A stretch of 64,000 nt of DNA from Listeria costaricensis (GTDB lineage Bacteria > Bacillota > Bacilli > Lactobacillales > Listeriaceae): NCBI RefSeq assembly GCF_900183385.1, contig NZ_FXUT01000004.1, positions 62,001 to 126,000 of the forward strand. Direction: 5' to 3'. Under the pieces are notes generated by a model. The model was given only the letters and a program-made list of their open reading frames with translations, was not told the DNA's origin and made no database searches. Positions 36,602 through 44,970 of this stretch are shown here, piece after piece. The position numbers and the translations under genes were made by a program. Positions within the stretch are counted from its first letter, which is position 1, and the number at the start of each line of letters is the position of its first letter.

Positions 36602-37615
36602 ATGGGAAAAATCAAGACATGTGTAAGCTTGTATAGTTTGCAGGATGAATATTTAAATGGCCGTATGACACTTGAAGATATTTTCCAGTTTTTGCATGAA
36701 AATGACGTGGAAGGAATCGAAATTTTACCAGATCAGATGATTCCCGGAGCGCCGGAGCCTACAGAGGAAATGCTGCGAGAATGGGATGCACTGGTTGAGA
36801 AGTATGGCATGGCGCTTGCGTGTGATGATGTTTTTCTCAATACAAATTTATACAACAATCGTGAGCTGACATTGCGCGAATCCATTGATCTGATCACAAA
36901 AGAGATCGAGCTGGCACACCGTTTGGGGTTCTCAGTAATTCGTCTCGTCTCAATGGTACCAATTGAAGTGATCGAGCCAGTTCTGCCACTTGCGGAAAAA
37001 TATCAGATTAAGTTGTGCATCGAGATTCATGCCGGACTTGGCTTTGGCATTGACAAAACAGAAGAATTTTTAGAGGTTGTAAAACGTCTCGACTCGCCTT
37101 ATCTTGGTGCGGTGGTGGATATGGGGCTGTTTTGTCGCCGAGTGCCTCGTGTGTTTACCAATTATTTCCGGGCGGTCAATCCGCCTTCGGAAGAGGTCAT
37201 CGAATATGTGGATCAGCTTTTTGAAGCAGGTGGCGATTATTTCCGATTGACTAATCAACCAACAGCTGAGTTTAAAGCCACACAAAAAGAGTTGATTAAA
37301 TCGGAAGCAGATGCGGTCTATTTGGAGCTTTCGTCGGGTTACGAGAATCTGCCGTTATCAGTGATGGATCCGTATATCAAATATATCCATCATTTCCACT
37401 TCAAGCTTTATGAAATGACAGATGAAGGGGAGGAATATTCTATCGACTATAGAGGCGTGCTGGAATATCTTCATGAAAAGGGTTATGACGGTTATGTTTC
37501 GACAGAATATGAAGGGAATCGCTGGATACTTCCAGGCAAGCCGATGATTGAAAAAGAACAGGTACTTGCCCATCAAAAGATGATCAAATCTTTGCTGAAA
37601 GAAATTCAAGGATAG
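36602..37615 (+). CDS. C-glycoside deglycosidase alpha-subunit-like TIM barrel
   Basis: 337 residues of the sugar isomerase/epimerase barrel. Predicted metal ligands: Glu in LCIEIHAG, Asp in AVVDMGLF, His in HHFHFKLY and Glu in STEYEGNRW. Length and pattern fit alpha subunits of C-glycoside deglycosidases (DgpC/CarB type). The DUF6379 beta-like gene follows 12 bp later, in the opposite gene order from the pair at 14.3 kb. Two ATGs (36599, 36602) follow AAAGGA; the second has better spacing. As first gene of the locus it sits directly behind a cre site. Expected to cleave a 3-keto-glycoside; the substrate is not known. Confidence 0.72.
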   Translation: MGKIKTCVSLYSLQDEYLNGRMTLEDIFQFLHENDVEGIEILPDQMIPGAPEPTEEMLREWDALVEKYGMALACDDVFLNTNLYNNRELTLRESIDLITKEIELAHRLGFSVIRLVSMVPIEVIEPVLPLAEKYQIKLCIEIHAGLGFGIDKTEEFLEVVKRLDSPYLGAVVDMGLFCRRVPRVFTNYFRAVNPPSEEVIEYVDQLFEAGGDYFRLTNQPTAEFKATQKELIKSEADAVYLELSSGYENLPLSVMDPYIKYIHHFHFKLYEMTDEGEEYSIDYRGVLEYLHEKGYDGYVSTEYEGNRWILPGKPMIEKEQVLAHQKMIKSLLKEIQG

Positions 37616-37627
37616 GAGGAAAAAAGA

Positions 37628-38005
37628 ATGTTTGATAATAATGTATTTATTGAAGGCACATGTCGAAATGTTTCAGAAGGCTTTGAACTAAAGACACACA
37701 TTACTTATTATCGCGGAATCCCACTTTCGATGATCAATCATATTGCTGTGACTGTGGATGATGTGCCAGTGCCGCGTGAGGCGATTCGCTTTACTGTAGA
37801 TGAGATTGACTGGTTCACGCTGGATGAACTACCAACCGTTACTTTTTATAAATGGGAGTATGGACAGGCCGCGACCGTTCGCGTTTTGCAGCCTGATGGA
37901 CTTGCCAAAGGAAGCCACGAGGTAAAATTACAGGTTGTGACGCGTACAGCCTACATACCAATCCCGCTGGCAGGAGAAAAAACACGAACCGTTCAAATCA
38001 GCTGA
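37628..38005 (+). CDS. C-glycoside deglycosidase beta-subunit-like protein (DUF6379)
   Basis: 125 residues with the family core nearly intact: FIEGTCRNV, THITYYRGIPLSMI, VTVDDVPVP, WEYGQAATVRVLQPDGLAKGSHEVKL and YIPIPLAG. It is closer to the known DgpB/CarC pattern than the 150-residue copy at 14.3 kb. The beta subunit of these complexes packs on the alpha barrel and completes the active site. The start has AGGAGG upstream; it is coupled to the alpha-like gene. Confidence 0.75.
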   Translation: MFDNNVFIEGTCRNVSEGFELKTHITYYRGIPLSMINHIAVTVDDVPVPREAIRFTVDEIDWFTLDELPTVTFYKWEYGQAATVRVLQPDGLAKGSHEVKLQVVTRTAYIPIPLAGEKTRTVQIS

Positions 38006-38186
38006 ATAAAACATAGACTGGGCGGGGAGGTTCCTTTGTCCAGTTTATTTTGGTTAAAGATGAATGAAGTATTTTTAATCTTAGCCCGTATTTTTACTGA
38101 GAAAATAATTTCGGTTAAAAATCAATCAAGTTTTGTATAAATAAGCAACGGTAAAAGGGGAGCATTCATTCTAAAATAAAGATAAA

Positions 38187-38200
38187 TGAAAGCGTTTTAA
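38187..38200 (+). promoter_or_regulatory. cre-like site before the Gfo/Idh/MocA gene
   Basis: TGAAAGCGTTTTAA matches the CcpA consensus except for one fixed base (A for C at position 13). It lies in the leader, adjacent to the ribosome binding site. Confidence 0.5.
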
Positions 38201-38213
38201 GGAGCTGGTGGAA

Positions 38214-39278
38214 ATGAGGAAGAAAAAAGGATTGGCATTGATTGGTTATGGCGGGATGGGCAAGCAACATCTAAAACGGCTGGAAAATGTTTCTGAAATC
38301 GCTGTTCTAGGTGTGTATGATATAAAGTCTGCCAAGAAGCAAGCGGCCAAGGAACAAGGATGGAACATTTTTGAAACCTGGGAGGAAGTTTTACGGGATC
38401 CGGCGGTTGAAATCCTAATCTTGGCAACACCGAACGAGACGCATGCGCCGCTTGCCATTGAAGCGATGCATCACGGTAAAGAGGTGATTTGTGAGAAACC
38501 GGCTACTTTGTCGGTGGCTGAATTTGATCAGGTGACCCAAGCAGCCAAAGAGACTGGGCGGCATTTTATGGTGCATCAAAATCGGCGCTGGGATGAAAAC
38601 TATCGGATCATTCAGCAGCTGAAAGAAGAAGACCGACTAGGCGAGATTTTTTCTGTGGAAAGCCGGGTGCAGGGGTCGCGTGGAATTCCTGATGACTGGC
38701 GGCGTCTGAAAGAAAATGGCGGCGGCATGCTTTATGACTGGGGTGTGCATTTGATTGACCGCATTCTGCTGCTTTTCCGTGAAACGAAGCCGGTGAGTAT
38801 TTTTGCGGATCTGAGTTACGTGCTGGGGCATGAGGTGGATGACGGCTTTCGGATTAGACTGGCGTTTAAAAATGGGGCACGTGCTTTGCTGGAGGTCGGA
38901 ACGGTGAATTTTATTCAAACGCCGGAATGGTATGTCTGTGGCAAAATTGGCACGGCGGTGATTGAAGATTATGAGCTTCACGGCCGGTACATTACGCTGA
39001 ATGGCAAGCTGGCCAAGGAAGCACAGCCAATTGAAACGGGGGCTGGTCTGACAAAAACGATGGCCCCTCGAAATGACGGTTCGACTACTGAGTTTTCGCT
39101 CCCATATGTTCAAACGGATGTGACGGACTTTTATCGCAACTTTGTTGAGGTAATAGATGGGCATGCAGAGCCGGTCGTTAAAAATGAAGAGGTTCGACAA
39201 GTGCTGCACCTGATCGAGCTGGCCTTCCAATCGGCTGCAACTAATCAAGTTATTTTAATAGAAAGCGAGGCGGAATAA
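38214..39278 (+). CDS. Gfo/Idh/MocA-family oxidoreductase
   Basis: 354 residues: Rossmann motif LIGYGGMGKQH, catalytic Lys in VICEKPATL, and His in GGGMLYDWGVHLIDR, then the alpha/beta substrate domain. It uses NAD(P) to oxidise or reduce a sugar carbinol, probably C3 of a glycoside as in DgpA. It is clearly diverged from the two YcjS-like proteins of the window. The ATG at 38214 has AAGGAG nine bases upstream. It ends one base before the first of two tandem isomerase genes. Confidence 0.85.
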   Translation: MRKKKGLALIGYGGMGKQHLKRLENVSEIAVLGVYDIKSAKKQAAKEQGWNIFETWEEVLRDPAVEILILATPNETHAPLAIEAMHHGKEVICEKPATLSVAEFDQVTQAAKETGRHFMVHQNRRWDENYRIIQQLKEEDRLGEIFSVESRVQGSRGIPDDWRRLKENGGGMLYDWGVHLIDRILLLFRETKPVSIFADLSYVLGHEVDDGFRIRLAFKNGARALLEVGTVNFIQTPEWYVCGKIGTAVIEDYELHGRYITLNGKLAKEAQPIETGAGLTKTMAPRNDGSTTEFSLPYVQTDVTDFYRNFVEVIDGHAEPVVKNEEVRQVLHLIELAFQSAATNQVILIESEAE

Positions 39279-39279
39279 G

Positions 39280-40230
39280 ATGAAATTAGGTTTTTTGACG
39301 GGGTGTTTAGATATGCCTCTTATAGAGAAGTTGGATTATGCGGCAGAGCGAGGTTTTGAAACAGTGGAAGTTTCCTGCTGGCCGAAAGTGAATGAACGCG
39401 ATTATGCCGGTAGTGACATTGATGTGGTGAATTTTGCGCAGGAGGATGCGGATCAGTTGCTGGCTGAAATGGAGGCTCGCGGCTTGGAGATCTCCTCGCT
39501 GGCCTATTATGACAATATGCTGCATCCTGATCCTGCGTGTAGAGCGGGTTATCATGCCCATTTGAAAGCGGTCATTCTTGCGGCTGAAAAACTGCATGTA
39601 GAGCTGGTCGGGACGTTTGTTGGGAAGAATCAGGAGCTATCTCTGGAAGAAAATTTTGATCTGTTTGAGGAGATTTTTAGTGAGCTGGTTTCGTTTGCCG
39701 AGGCGCATCATGTCAAGCTGATGATTGAGAATTGCCCGATGCCAGGGTGGGAGAAGGACGGGCTGCCGGCCACGATTTCCTACGCACCGGAGTTTTGGAC
39801 GGAGATGTTTCGGCGGGTGCCATCCGCGTCTTTCGGTTTGAATTTTGATCCGTCACATCTGCACTGGCTGCAAATTGATTATTTGGATTGTCTCGACAAG
39901 TTTCATGAGCGGATTTTTCATGTGCATGCCAAGGATTGCCAGCTGGATCATTCGCTAGTTGCTTACTATGGCATTTTTGGCAAGAAGTTGCATCGCGAGC
40001 ATCCTGAGGACTTAGGCTGGTTTACGCCGAAAATTCCGGGGCTGGGCGACATTTCATGGCCAATTTTTATTGAGCGGCTGCGTCAGATCGGCTATGATGG
40101 CTACTTGAGTATTGAACATGAGGATCGCATGTTTGAAGGAACGAATGACAAAGTGATCCGCGGTCTGGACTTTTCCTATCACCATCTTTACCCACTCGTG
40201 AAAAATTTTCAGGAAAGCAGTGACCGTTGA
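39280..40230 (+). CDS. sugar phosphate isomerase/epimerase-family TIM barrel, copy 1
   Basis: 316 residues. Metal ligands predicted: Glu in LMIENCPMPGW, Asp in NFDPSHLHW, His in FHVHAKDCQ and Glu in LSIEHED. It is a paralogue of the next gene, sharing YYDNMLHPD, GLP-TISY, the FGLNFDPSHL block and LGWFTPKIPG. Such barrels isomerise, epimerise, dehydrate or hydrate keto-sugars. It overlaps the next gene by one base (TGATG). Its place between two dehydrogenases suggests a step on a 3-keto-glycoside; the exact reaction is open. Confidence 0.8.
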   Translation: MKLGFLTGCLDMPLIEKLDYAAERGFETVEVSCWPKVNERDYAGSDIDVVNFAQEDADQLLAEMEARGLEISSLAYYDNMLHPDPACRAGYHAHLKAVILAAEKLHVELVGTFVGKNQELSLEENFDLFEEIFSELVSFAEAHHVKLMIENCPMPGWEKDGLPATISYAPEFWTEMFRRVPSASFGLNFDPSHLHWLQIDYLDCLDKFHERIFHVHAKDCQLDHSLVAYYGIFGKKLHREHPEDLGWFTPKIPGLGDISWPIFIERLRQIGYDGYLSIEHEDRMFEGTNDKVIRGLDFSYHHLYPLVKNFQESSDR

Positions 40231-41135
40231 TGAAACTGGGCTTTTTGAGCAATGGATTGGTCGGGACGCTGGAGGAAAAAATGGCATTTGCACGTGCTGC
40301 TGGCTTTAAGGCGATTGAGGTAGCCTGTTGGCCGGTCGGGGCGGCAAAGGGAGCCGATCTGGATGTGACGAATTTCTCACCGGGCTACTGGCGGCGGCTT
40401 TCAGAGGAGCTGGGCGTTGAAATGACGGCGCTCGCTTACTATGACAATATGCTGCATCCTGACTTGACGACACGTGCGGCGAATCAGGCACATTTGTTAA
40501 AAGTGATCGATGCGGCTGCCCTTTTAGATATTCCACTTGTCGGCACTTACATTGGCAAAAACCCTTTTGTATCAATTCAGGAAAATTTTGCCCTTTTTGA
40601 AGAAATATTTCACAAAATTGTCCACTATGCAAAACGGAAAAATGTTAAAATAATGATTGAAAACTGCCCGATGACCAGCTGGAGTCCGGACGGTCTGCCA
40701 ATGACGATTTCCTATACGCCGGAGCTCTGGGAAGAAATGTTTCGACGGATAGATGACACGAATTTTGGGCTCAATTTTGATCCGTCACATTTAGTTTGGC
40801 AGCAGATCGACTATCTGGCTTGTATCGCGCGTTTTTCAGACCGGATTATGCATGTCCACGCCAAGGATTTGCAGGTGAACCGGTCACTTGTAGCAACAGC
40901 TGGTATTTATGGTCAAAAATTGCACCGGGCGGATTACCGGAATCTCGGCTGGTATACGCCAAAAATACCTGGGCGGGGAGAGATCGATTGGCCGGCCGTA
41001 TTGTCCCTTCTTAAGCAGCTCGATTATTGCGGCATGATTAGTGTGGAGTATGGGGACGATCTGCTGTCAGGCTCTGCCGAAAAGGTGAAGCAAGGTATGC
41101 GTTATGTCCATAATTATCTGGCTCCAATGATATAA
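40230..41135 (+). CDS. sugar phosphate isomerase/epimerase-family TIM barrel, copy 2
   Basis: 301 residues, a tandem paralogue of the preceding gene, with the same ligand set: Glu in IMIENCPMTSW, Asp in NFDPSHLVW, His in MHVHAKDLQ and Glu in ISVEYGD. The two look roughly half identical by eye. Copies diverged this far probably do consecutive or substrate-specific reactions. The ATG shares its A with the previous stop codon. Confidence 0.8.
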   Translation: MKLGFLSNGLVGTLEEKMAFARAAGFKAIEVACWPVGAAKGADLDVTNFSPGYWRRLSEELGVEMTALAYYDNMLHPDLTTRAANQAHLLKVIDAAALLDIPLVGTYIGKNPFVSIQENFALFEEIFHKIVHYAKRKNVKIMIENCPMTSWSPDGLPMTISYTPELWEEMFRRIDDTNFGLNFDPSHLVWQQIDYLACIARFSDRIMHVHAKDLQVNRSLVATAGIYGQKLHRADYRNLGWYTPKIPGRGEIDWPAVLSLLKQLDYCGMISVEYGDDLLSGSAEKVKQGMRYVHNYLAPMI

Positions 41136-41202
41136 CCTGAATGACCAAGTAGCGACTGATTTACTTGGTCATTTTTTTAAAAAGTGATCGAGGTGATTTT
41201 TA

Positions 41203-43671
41203 ATGAATGAGCAGCTTCTTTTCCAAAGCAACCCGTGGAATTATATACGTATTGCCGATTTTAAACGAGACCAAAATGAGTCGGAACGAAAGGGAATCCG
41301 TATTTTATTTGTTTTAAAAGGGAAAATCAAATTGAGGATTGCTGGAAAATCATATAATTTAACCGATAGTGATTTTTTTATTTTGCATCAGTCGGACTAT
41401 GAACTGCAGGAGCTACAGTCGGCGCTTGCTGTCAATATCGAAATCATTCCCGAGGCGACCTATTTTCCACCCGTCGAGCTAAAGGGCAATTCGGTCAACA
41501 GTCGGTCAGCAGGAGACGAGGATTTGCAGCGGAAACTGGCCGATTTGGTGCAGCTTTATTCGCAGAAAAAGACGGTCGCAAAGCTCAAGGTATATAAGAC
41601 GTATTTTGAAATTTTGAATCTACTCGTGGATCATTTTGCTGAAAAGTCGACGGGGATGTCTGGCGCCCGTAAGCAGGATCTTAAGAGCGAACGATTTCAA
41701 AGAATTGTCGAGTATTTGAATTACAATTATAAAATGCCCATTTCATTGAATGATATTGCGGGGGAATTTTATATTTCAGTGCCGTATCTTAGTAAGCTTT
41801 TCAAAAATGAAAGCGGAATCAATTTGACGGCTTATTTAAATGATATTCGCTTGCGGCATACGGTCGAGGAAATTTTGGTGACGGATAAACAAATCACGAA
41901 AATTGCGATGGAGAATGGCTTTCCGAATTTGTCTTCATTCAACAAGCTTTTTAAGAAGCGGTTTGGGGTGACGCCGACTGTGTATCGGGAAGAGCAGCAG
42001 CGCACTCAGAGCGCCCCGGAGGCTGAGAACGAGCCGGTGGATATTGTGCCAGAGCTATATGCCTATTTTAAGGAGCATAAAAATGAGGCGGAAAAAGGAG
42101 ACTTTTCTAAGAGGCAGCTGATCGACTGCTCAAAAGAATTTTCCTATGAAAAGAACTGGAATAGGCTTATTAATATCGGATATGCTTATGACATTATGAC
42201 AACGGAAGTGAAAAATCATTTGAAGATCATGCAGGAACATTTGGATTATGAGTATGCTCGTTTTTGGGGGATTTTCAGTGATGAGATGCTGATGGAGTCG
42301 GATCGCGATCAGGCGGCGGAGGGGCACAATTTTTCGAGGATTGATCAGCTGATTGAGATTTTAAAGAAGAACGGTTTGAAGCCATTTATTGAGGTGGGTG
42401 AAAAGCCGAAGATGATTTTTAGGGCGACGGCAGAAATGATTCATGAGCAGCGTTATTCGCATAAGACGCGCAGTGCGGCAGATTGGCGTTCGCTGATTGG
42501 GGCTTTTATCAAGCACAGTATCAACAAGTGGGGGAAGGAGGAAGTTGCGACGTGGAGATTTGAGCTTTGGCGTTCAAACGAAACCATTTTTGATGCGGAT
42601 GTGGGGAAATTTAAATACTATCTATCTTTACTGAAGGAAAATCAGTTGGATGTGCAGCATTTGTTTAAGGAATATTTTTCATTATTTGAGATTATTTATA
42701 GTGAGATCAAGGCTTACGTGCCGGAAGCTCAGGTGGGCGGTTGCGGTCTGAGTATGGATACGGAGGGCTACATTTTGCCTAATTTATTGGCTGCTTGGAT
42801 GCGTGAAAGGGTGAGGCCGGACTTTTTTTCGATGCTGATTTATCCGCTTGATTTTTCTTCTGCGGGTGAGCAGATCGAGGTGGAAAATGAGCAGTCGGCG
42901 GATCCGGCGTATATGAAAAAACAATTGAAGGAGATTGCGGCTTTTTTTAAGGAGAACCATCCTGGCTTGACCTATTATGTGACGGAATGGAATATTTCTA
43001 TCTCGAATCGCAATTATCTGAATGATAGTTCATTCAAAGCGGCGTATATTGTCAAAAATATGATCGATACGATTGGCTATGCGGGGCAAACGAGCTATTG
43101 GCTTTTTTCGGATATTTTTAGTGAGTATCGTGATGCGTCTGACCTGCTTTATGGCGGTGCCGGACTGATCACAAGAGATGCGGTGCTGAAGCCTAGCTTT
43201 TATGCATTTGCTTTTTTAGGGCGGCTGGGGAATAAGCTGGTTGAAAAGGGGCAGGAATATGTCGTGACGAAAAAAACGGACGAGCGCTTGCAGCTGCTCT
43301 GCTGTAACTATAAACATTTTAACAGTGCTTATTATTTTCATACGGAAGGAAGTATCGGGCCGCGGGATTTGTATGAAATCTTTGAGGATAGCATCGACAA
43401 GGAGATGTCTTTTCAATTGGGGCCGCTTCCGAAAGGGCGCTACCGGGTGAAGCGTTACATTATTAATCGTGAGAACGGCTGTGTGCTTGATGAGTGGCTG
43501 AAATTGGGCGCGGAAAAAGATATCAAGGCGGATGAGATCGACTATCTGCGAAGCATTTGTACGCCGGCAATCCGCATTGAATATGTGGATGTTACAAATG
43601 GCAGAATGCAGTTAAAGGAGACCTTACAGGCGCATGAGATCCGTTTTATTTCAGTGGAAAAGGTTTATTGA
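41203..43671 (+). CDS. AraC-family regulator fused to a GH39-like (probably inactive) domain
   Basis: 822 residues. Residues about 1-110: cupin-like sensor. About 165-270: AraC double helix-turn-helix (SLNDIAGEFYISVPYLSKLFKNES, KIAMENGFPNLSSFNKLFKKRFG). About 290-800: GH39 beta-xylosidase-like barrel. The GH39 acid/base motif WNEP is replaced (FELWRSNE, so Arg-Ser for Asn-Glu), while the nucleophile motif TEWN is kept in YYVTEWNISISN. The domain therefore probably binds a glycoside as a signal and does not cleave it. The start follows GAGGTGA. Standing between two keto-sugar gene blocks, it is the likely activator of the locus. Confidence 0.85.
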   Translation: MNEQLLFQSNPWNYIRIADFKRDQNESERKGIRILFVLKGKIKLRIAGKSYNLTDSDFFILHQSDYELQELQSALAVNIEIIPEATYFPPVELKGNSVNSRSAGDEDLQRKLADLVQLYSQKKTVAKLKVYKTYFEILNLLVDHFAEKSTGMSGARKQDLKSERFQRIVEYLNYNYKMPISLNDIAGEFYISVPYLSKLFKNESGINLTAYLNDIRLRHTVEEILVTDKQITKIAMENGFPNLSSFNKLFKKRFGVTPTVYREEQQRTQSAPEAENEPVDIVPELYAYFKEHKNEAEKGDFSKRQLIDCSKEFSYEKNWNRLINIGYAYDIMTTEVKNHLKIMQEHLDYEYARFWGIFSDEMLMESDRDQAAEGHNFSRIDQLIEILKKNGLKPFIEVGEKPKMIFRATAEMIHEQRYSHKTRSAADWRSLIGAFIKHSINKWGKEEVATWRFELWRSNETIFDADVGKFKYYLSLLKENQLDVQHLFKEYFSLFEIIYSEIKAYVPEAQVGGCGLSMDTEGYILPNLLAAWMRERVRPDFFSMLIYPLDFSSAGEQIEVENEQSADPAYMKKQLKEIAAFFKENHPGLTYYVTEWNISISNRNYLNDSSFKAAYIVKNMIDTIGYAGQTSYWLFSDIFSEYRDASDLLYGGAGLITRDAVLKPSFYAFAFLGRLGNKLVEKGQEYVVTKKTDERLQLLCCNYKHFNSAYYFHTEGSIGPRDLYEIFEDSIDKEMSFQLGPLPKGRYRVKRYIINRENGCVLDEWLKLGAEKDIKADEIDYLRSICTPAIRIEYVDVTNGRMQLKETLQAHEIRFISVEKVY

Positions 43672-43791
43672 TAGTGAATTTTTAATCTCAAATGTTTGTC
43701 GTGGCGAAATGGGTAGAATGAGGTTAAAAAATAAGTAAAAGCAGGCTATGAACCAAGAAGTTATCTGGCTGGGAAAATCTTAAGATAGGAT

Positions 43792-43805
43792 TGTAAGCGA
43801 TAACA
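43792..43805 (+). promoter_or_regulatory. perfect cre site before the glucoside dehydrogenase gene
   Basis: TGTAAGCGATAACA, identical to 36565-36578 including three flanking bases. It lies 24 bp before the start codon. No clear -35/-10 is visible in 43672-43791. Confidence 0.75.
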
Positions 43806-43828
43806 TTTTAGCGATGGAGGTTCATAGG

Positions 43829-44923
43829 ATGAAAAAATTACGAATTGGATTTATTGGTTGCGGCGGGATTGCCAATCAGAAGCATTTTCCGGCGCTGGTC
43901 AAATTGACGGAGAAAGTAGAGCTTGTGGCATTTTGTGATATTGTTTTGGATCGTGCGGTAGAAGCAGCGAAAACATATGGAAGTGCTGATGCTTATACAA
44001 CAACGGATTACAAAGAGGTTGTGGCAGATGCTTCCATTGATGTCATTCATGTTTTAACACCGAACATTTCTCACTCCTACATCACGGTTGATGCGCTTGA
44101 AGGCGGTAAACACGTGCTATGCGAGAAACCTATGGCGATCAACTACGAAGAAGCGAAGAAAATGCTGGATGCTGCGAAACGGACGGGTAAAAAATTGACG
44201 ATCGGCTATCAAAATCGTTTCCGGGCAGATTCCCAAGTTACCTATCAGGCATGCCGAAATGAGGAACTGGGAGAGATTTACTTTGCCAAAGCACATGCCG
44301 TCAGACGTCGTGGCGTGCCGACATGGGGCGTTTTCCCAGATAAGGAAAAACAGGGCGGCGGTCCATTGATCGACATTGGGACGCATGCGCTGGATCTGAC
44401 GCTTTGGTTTATGGACAACTACAAGCCGAAAATGGTGCTTGGTTCAACTTTTGCCAAATTAAAAGACAAACCGGAAGCCAATATGTTCGGCCCGTGGGAT
44501 CCAGATACTTTTGAAACGGAGGATTCGGCATTTGGGCTGATCAAAATGGAAAACGGCGCGACTATTTTCCTAGAAGCTGCATGGGCGCTCAATATGATCG
44601 AACCGAAAGAAGCTCAGGTGACACTTTGCGGTACGGACGGCGGGGCAGAAATGTTCGGAAAGGCCTTCCTCGATCAAGGCTATGTCGTCTTTAACGAGGC
44701 AAAACATGGTCAACTGGAAGAGACGAAGCCTTCTGATGCTGGTGGTGTATTTGGCTTTGGGGCGGACAGTGTTGAGCAGCGGGATGCAGAAGCGATTCAA
44801 TGGATTGATGCTATTTTGAACGATACGGAACCAACCGTGAAACCAGAGCAGGCGATTGTTGTTACACAAATCCTAGAAGCTATCTATCGTTCTGCGGAAA
44901 CAGGCGAAGTAGTCGTTTTCTAA
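43829..44923 (+). CDS. Gfo/Idh/MocA dehydrogenase, probable glucoside 3-dehydrogenase
   Basis: 364 residues: GFIGCGGIANQKHF Rossmann motif, catalytic Lys in LCEKPMAI, His in GGGPLIDIGTHALD. It shares with the YcjS-like enzyme at 31216 the block RRGVPTWGVFPDKEKQGGGPLID and the FGPWDP segment, so the same reaction (C3 oxidation of glucosides) is likely. The start is an ATG at 43829 with GGAGG eight bases upstream. A symporter gene follows, with a cre-like site between them. Confidence 0.87.
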   Translation: MKKLRIGFIGCGGIANQKHFPALVKLTEKVELVAFCDIVLDRAVEAAKTYGSADAYTTTDYKEVVADASIDVIHVLTPNISHSYITVDALEGGKHVLCEKPMAINYEEAKKMLDAAKRTGKKLTIGYQNRFRADSQVTYQACRNEELGEIYFAKAHAVRRRGVPTWGVFPDKEKQGGGPLIDIGTHALDLTLWFMDNYKPKMVLGSTFAKLKDKPEANMFGPWDPDTFETEDSAFGLIKMENGATIFLEAAWALNMIEPKEAQVTLCGTDGGAEMFGKAFLDQGYVVFNEAKHGQLEETKPSDAGGVFGFGADSVEQRDAEAIQWIDAILNDTEPTVKPEQAIVVTQILEAIYRSAETGEVVVF

Positions 44924-44933
44924 GTTCATTTAT

Positions 44934-44947
44934 TGCAAACGTTAACA
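44934..44947 (+). promoter_or_regulatory. cre-like site before the symporter gene
   Basis: TGCAAACGTTAACA, one mismatch from the CcpA consensus, in the 47-bp gap between dehydrogenase and symporter genes. Confidence 0.5.
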
Positions 44948-44970
44948 ATTAGAGAAGAGAGGATTATCGT

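Noticed and set aside
43672-43828. Second promoter for the AraC-GH39 protein or a small RNA
   Set aside because: Only a cre site and weak -10-like sequences are visible; no terminator or conserved structure supports an RNA gene.
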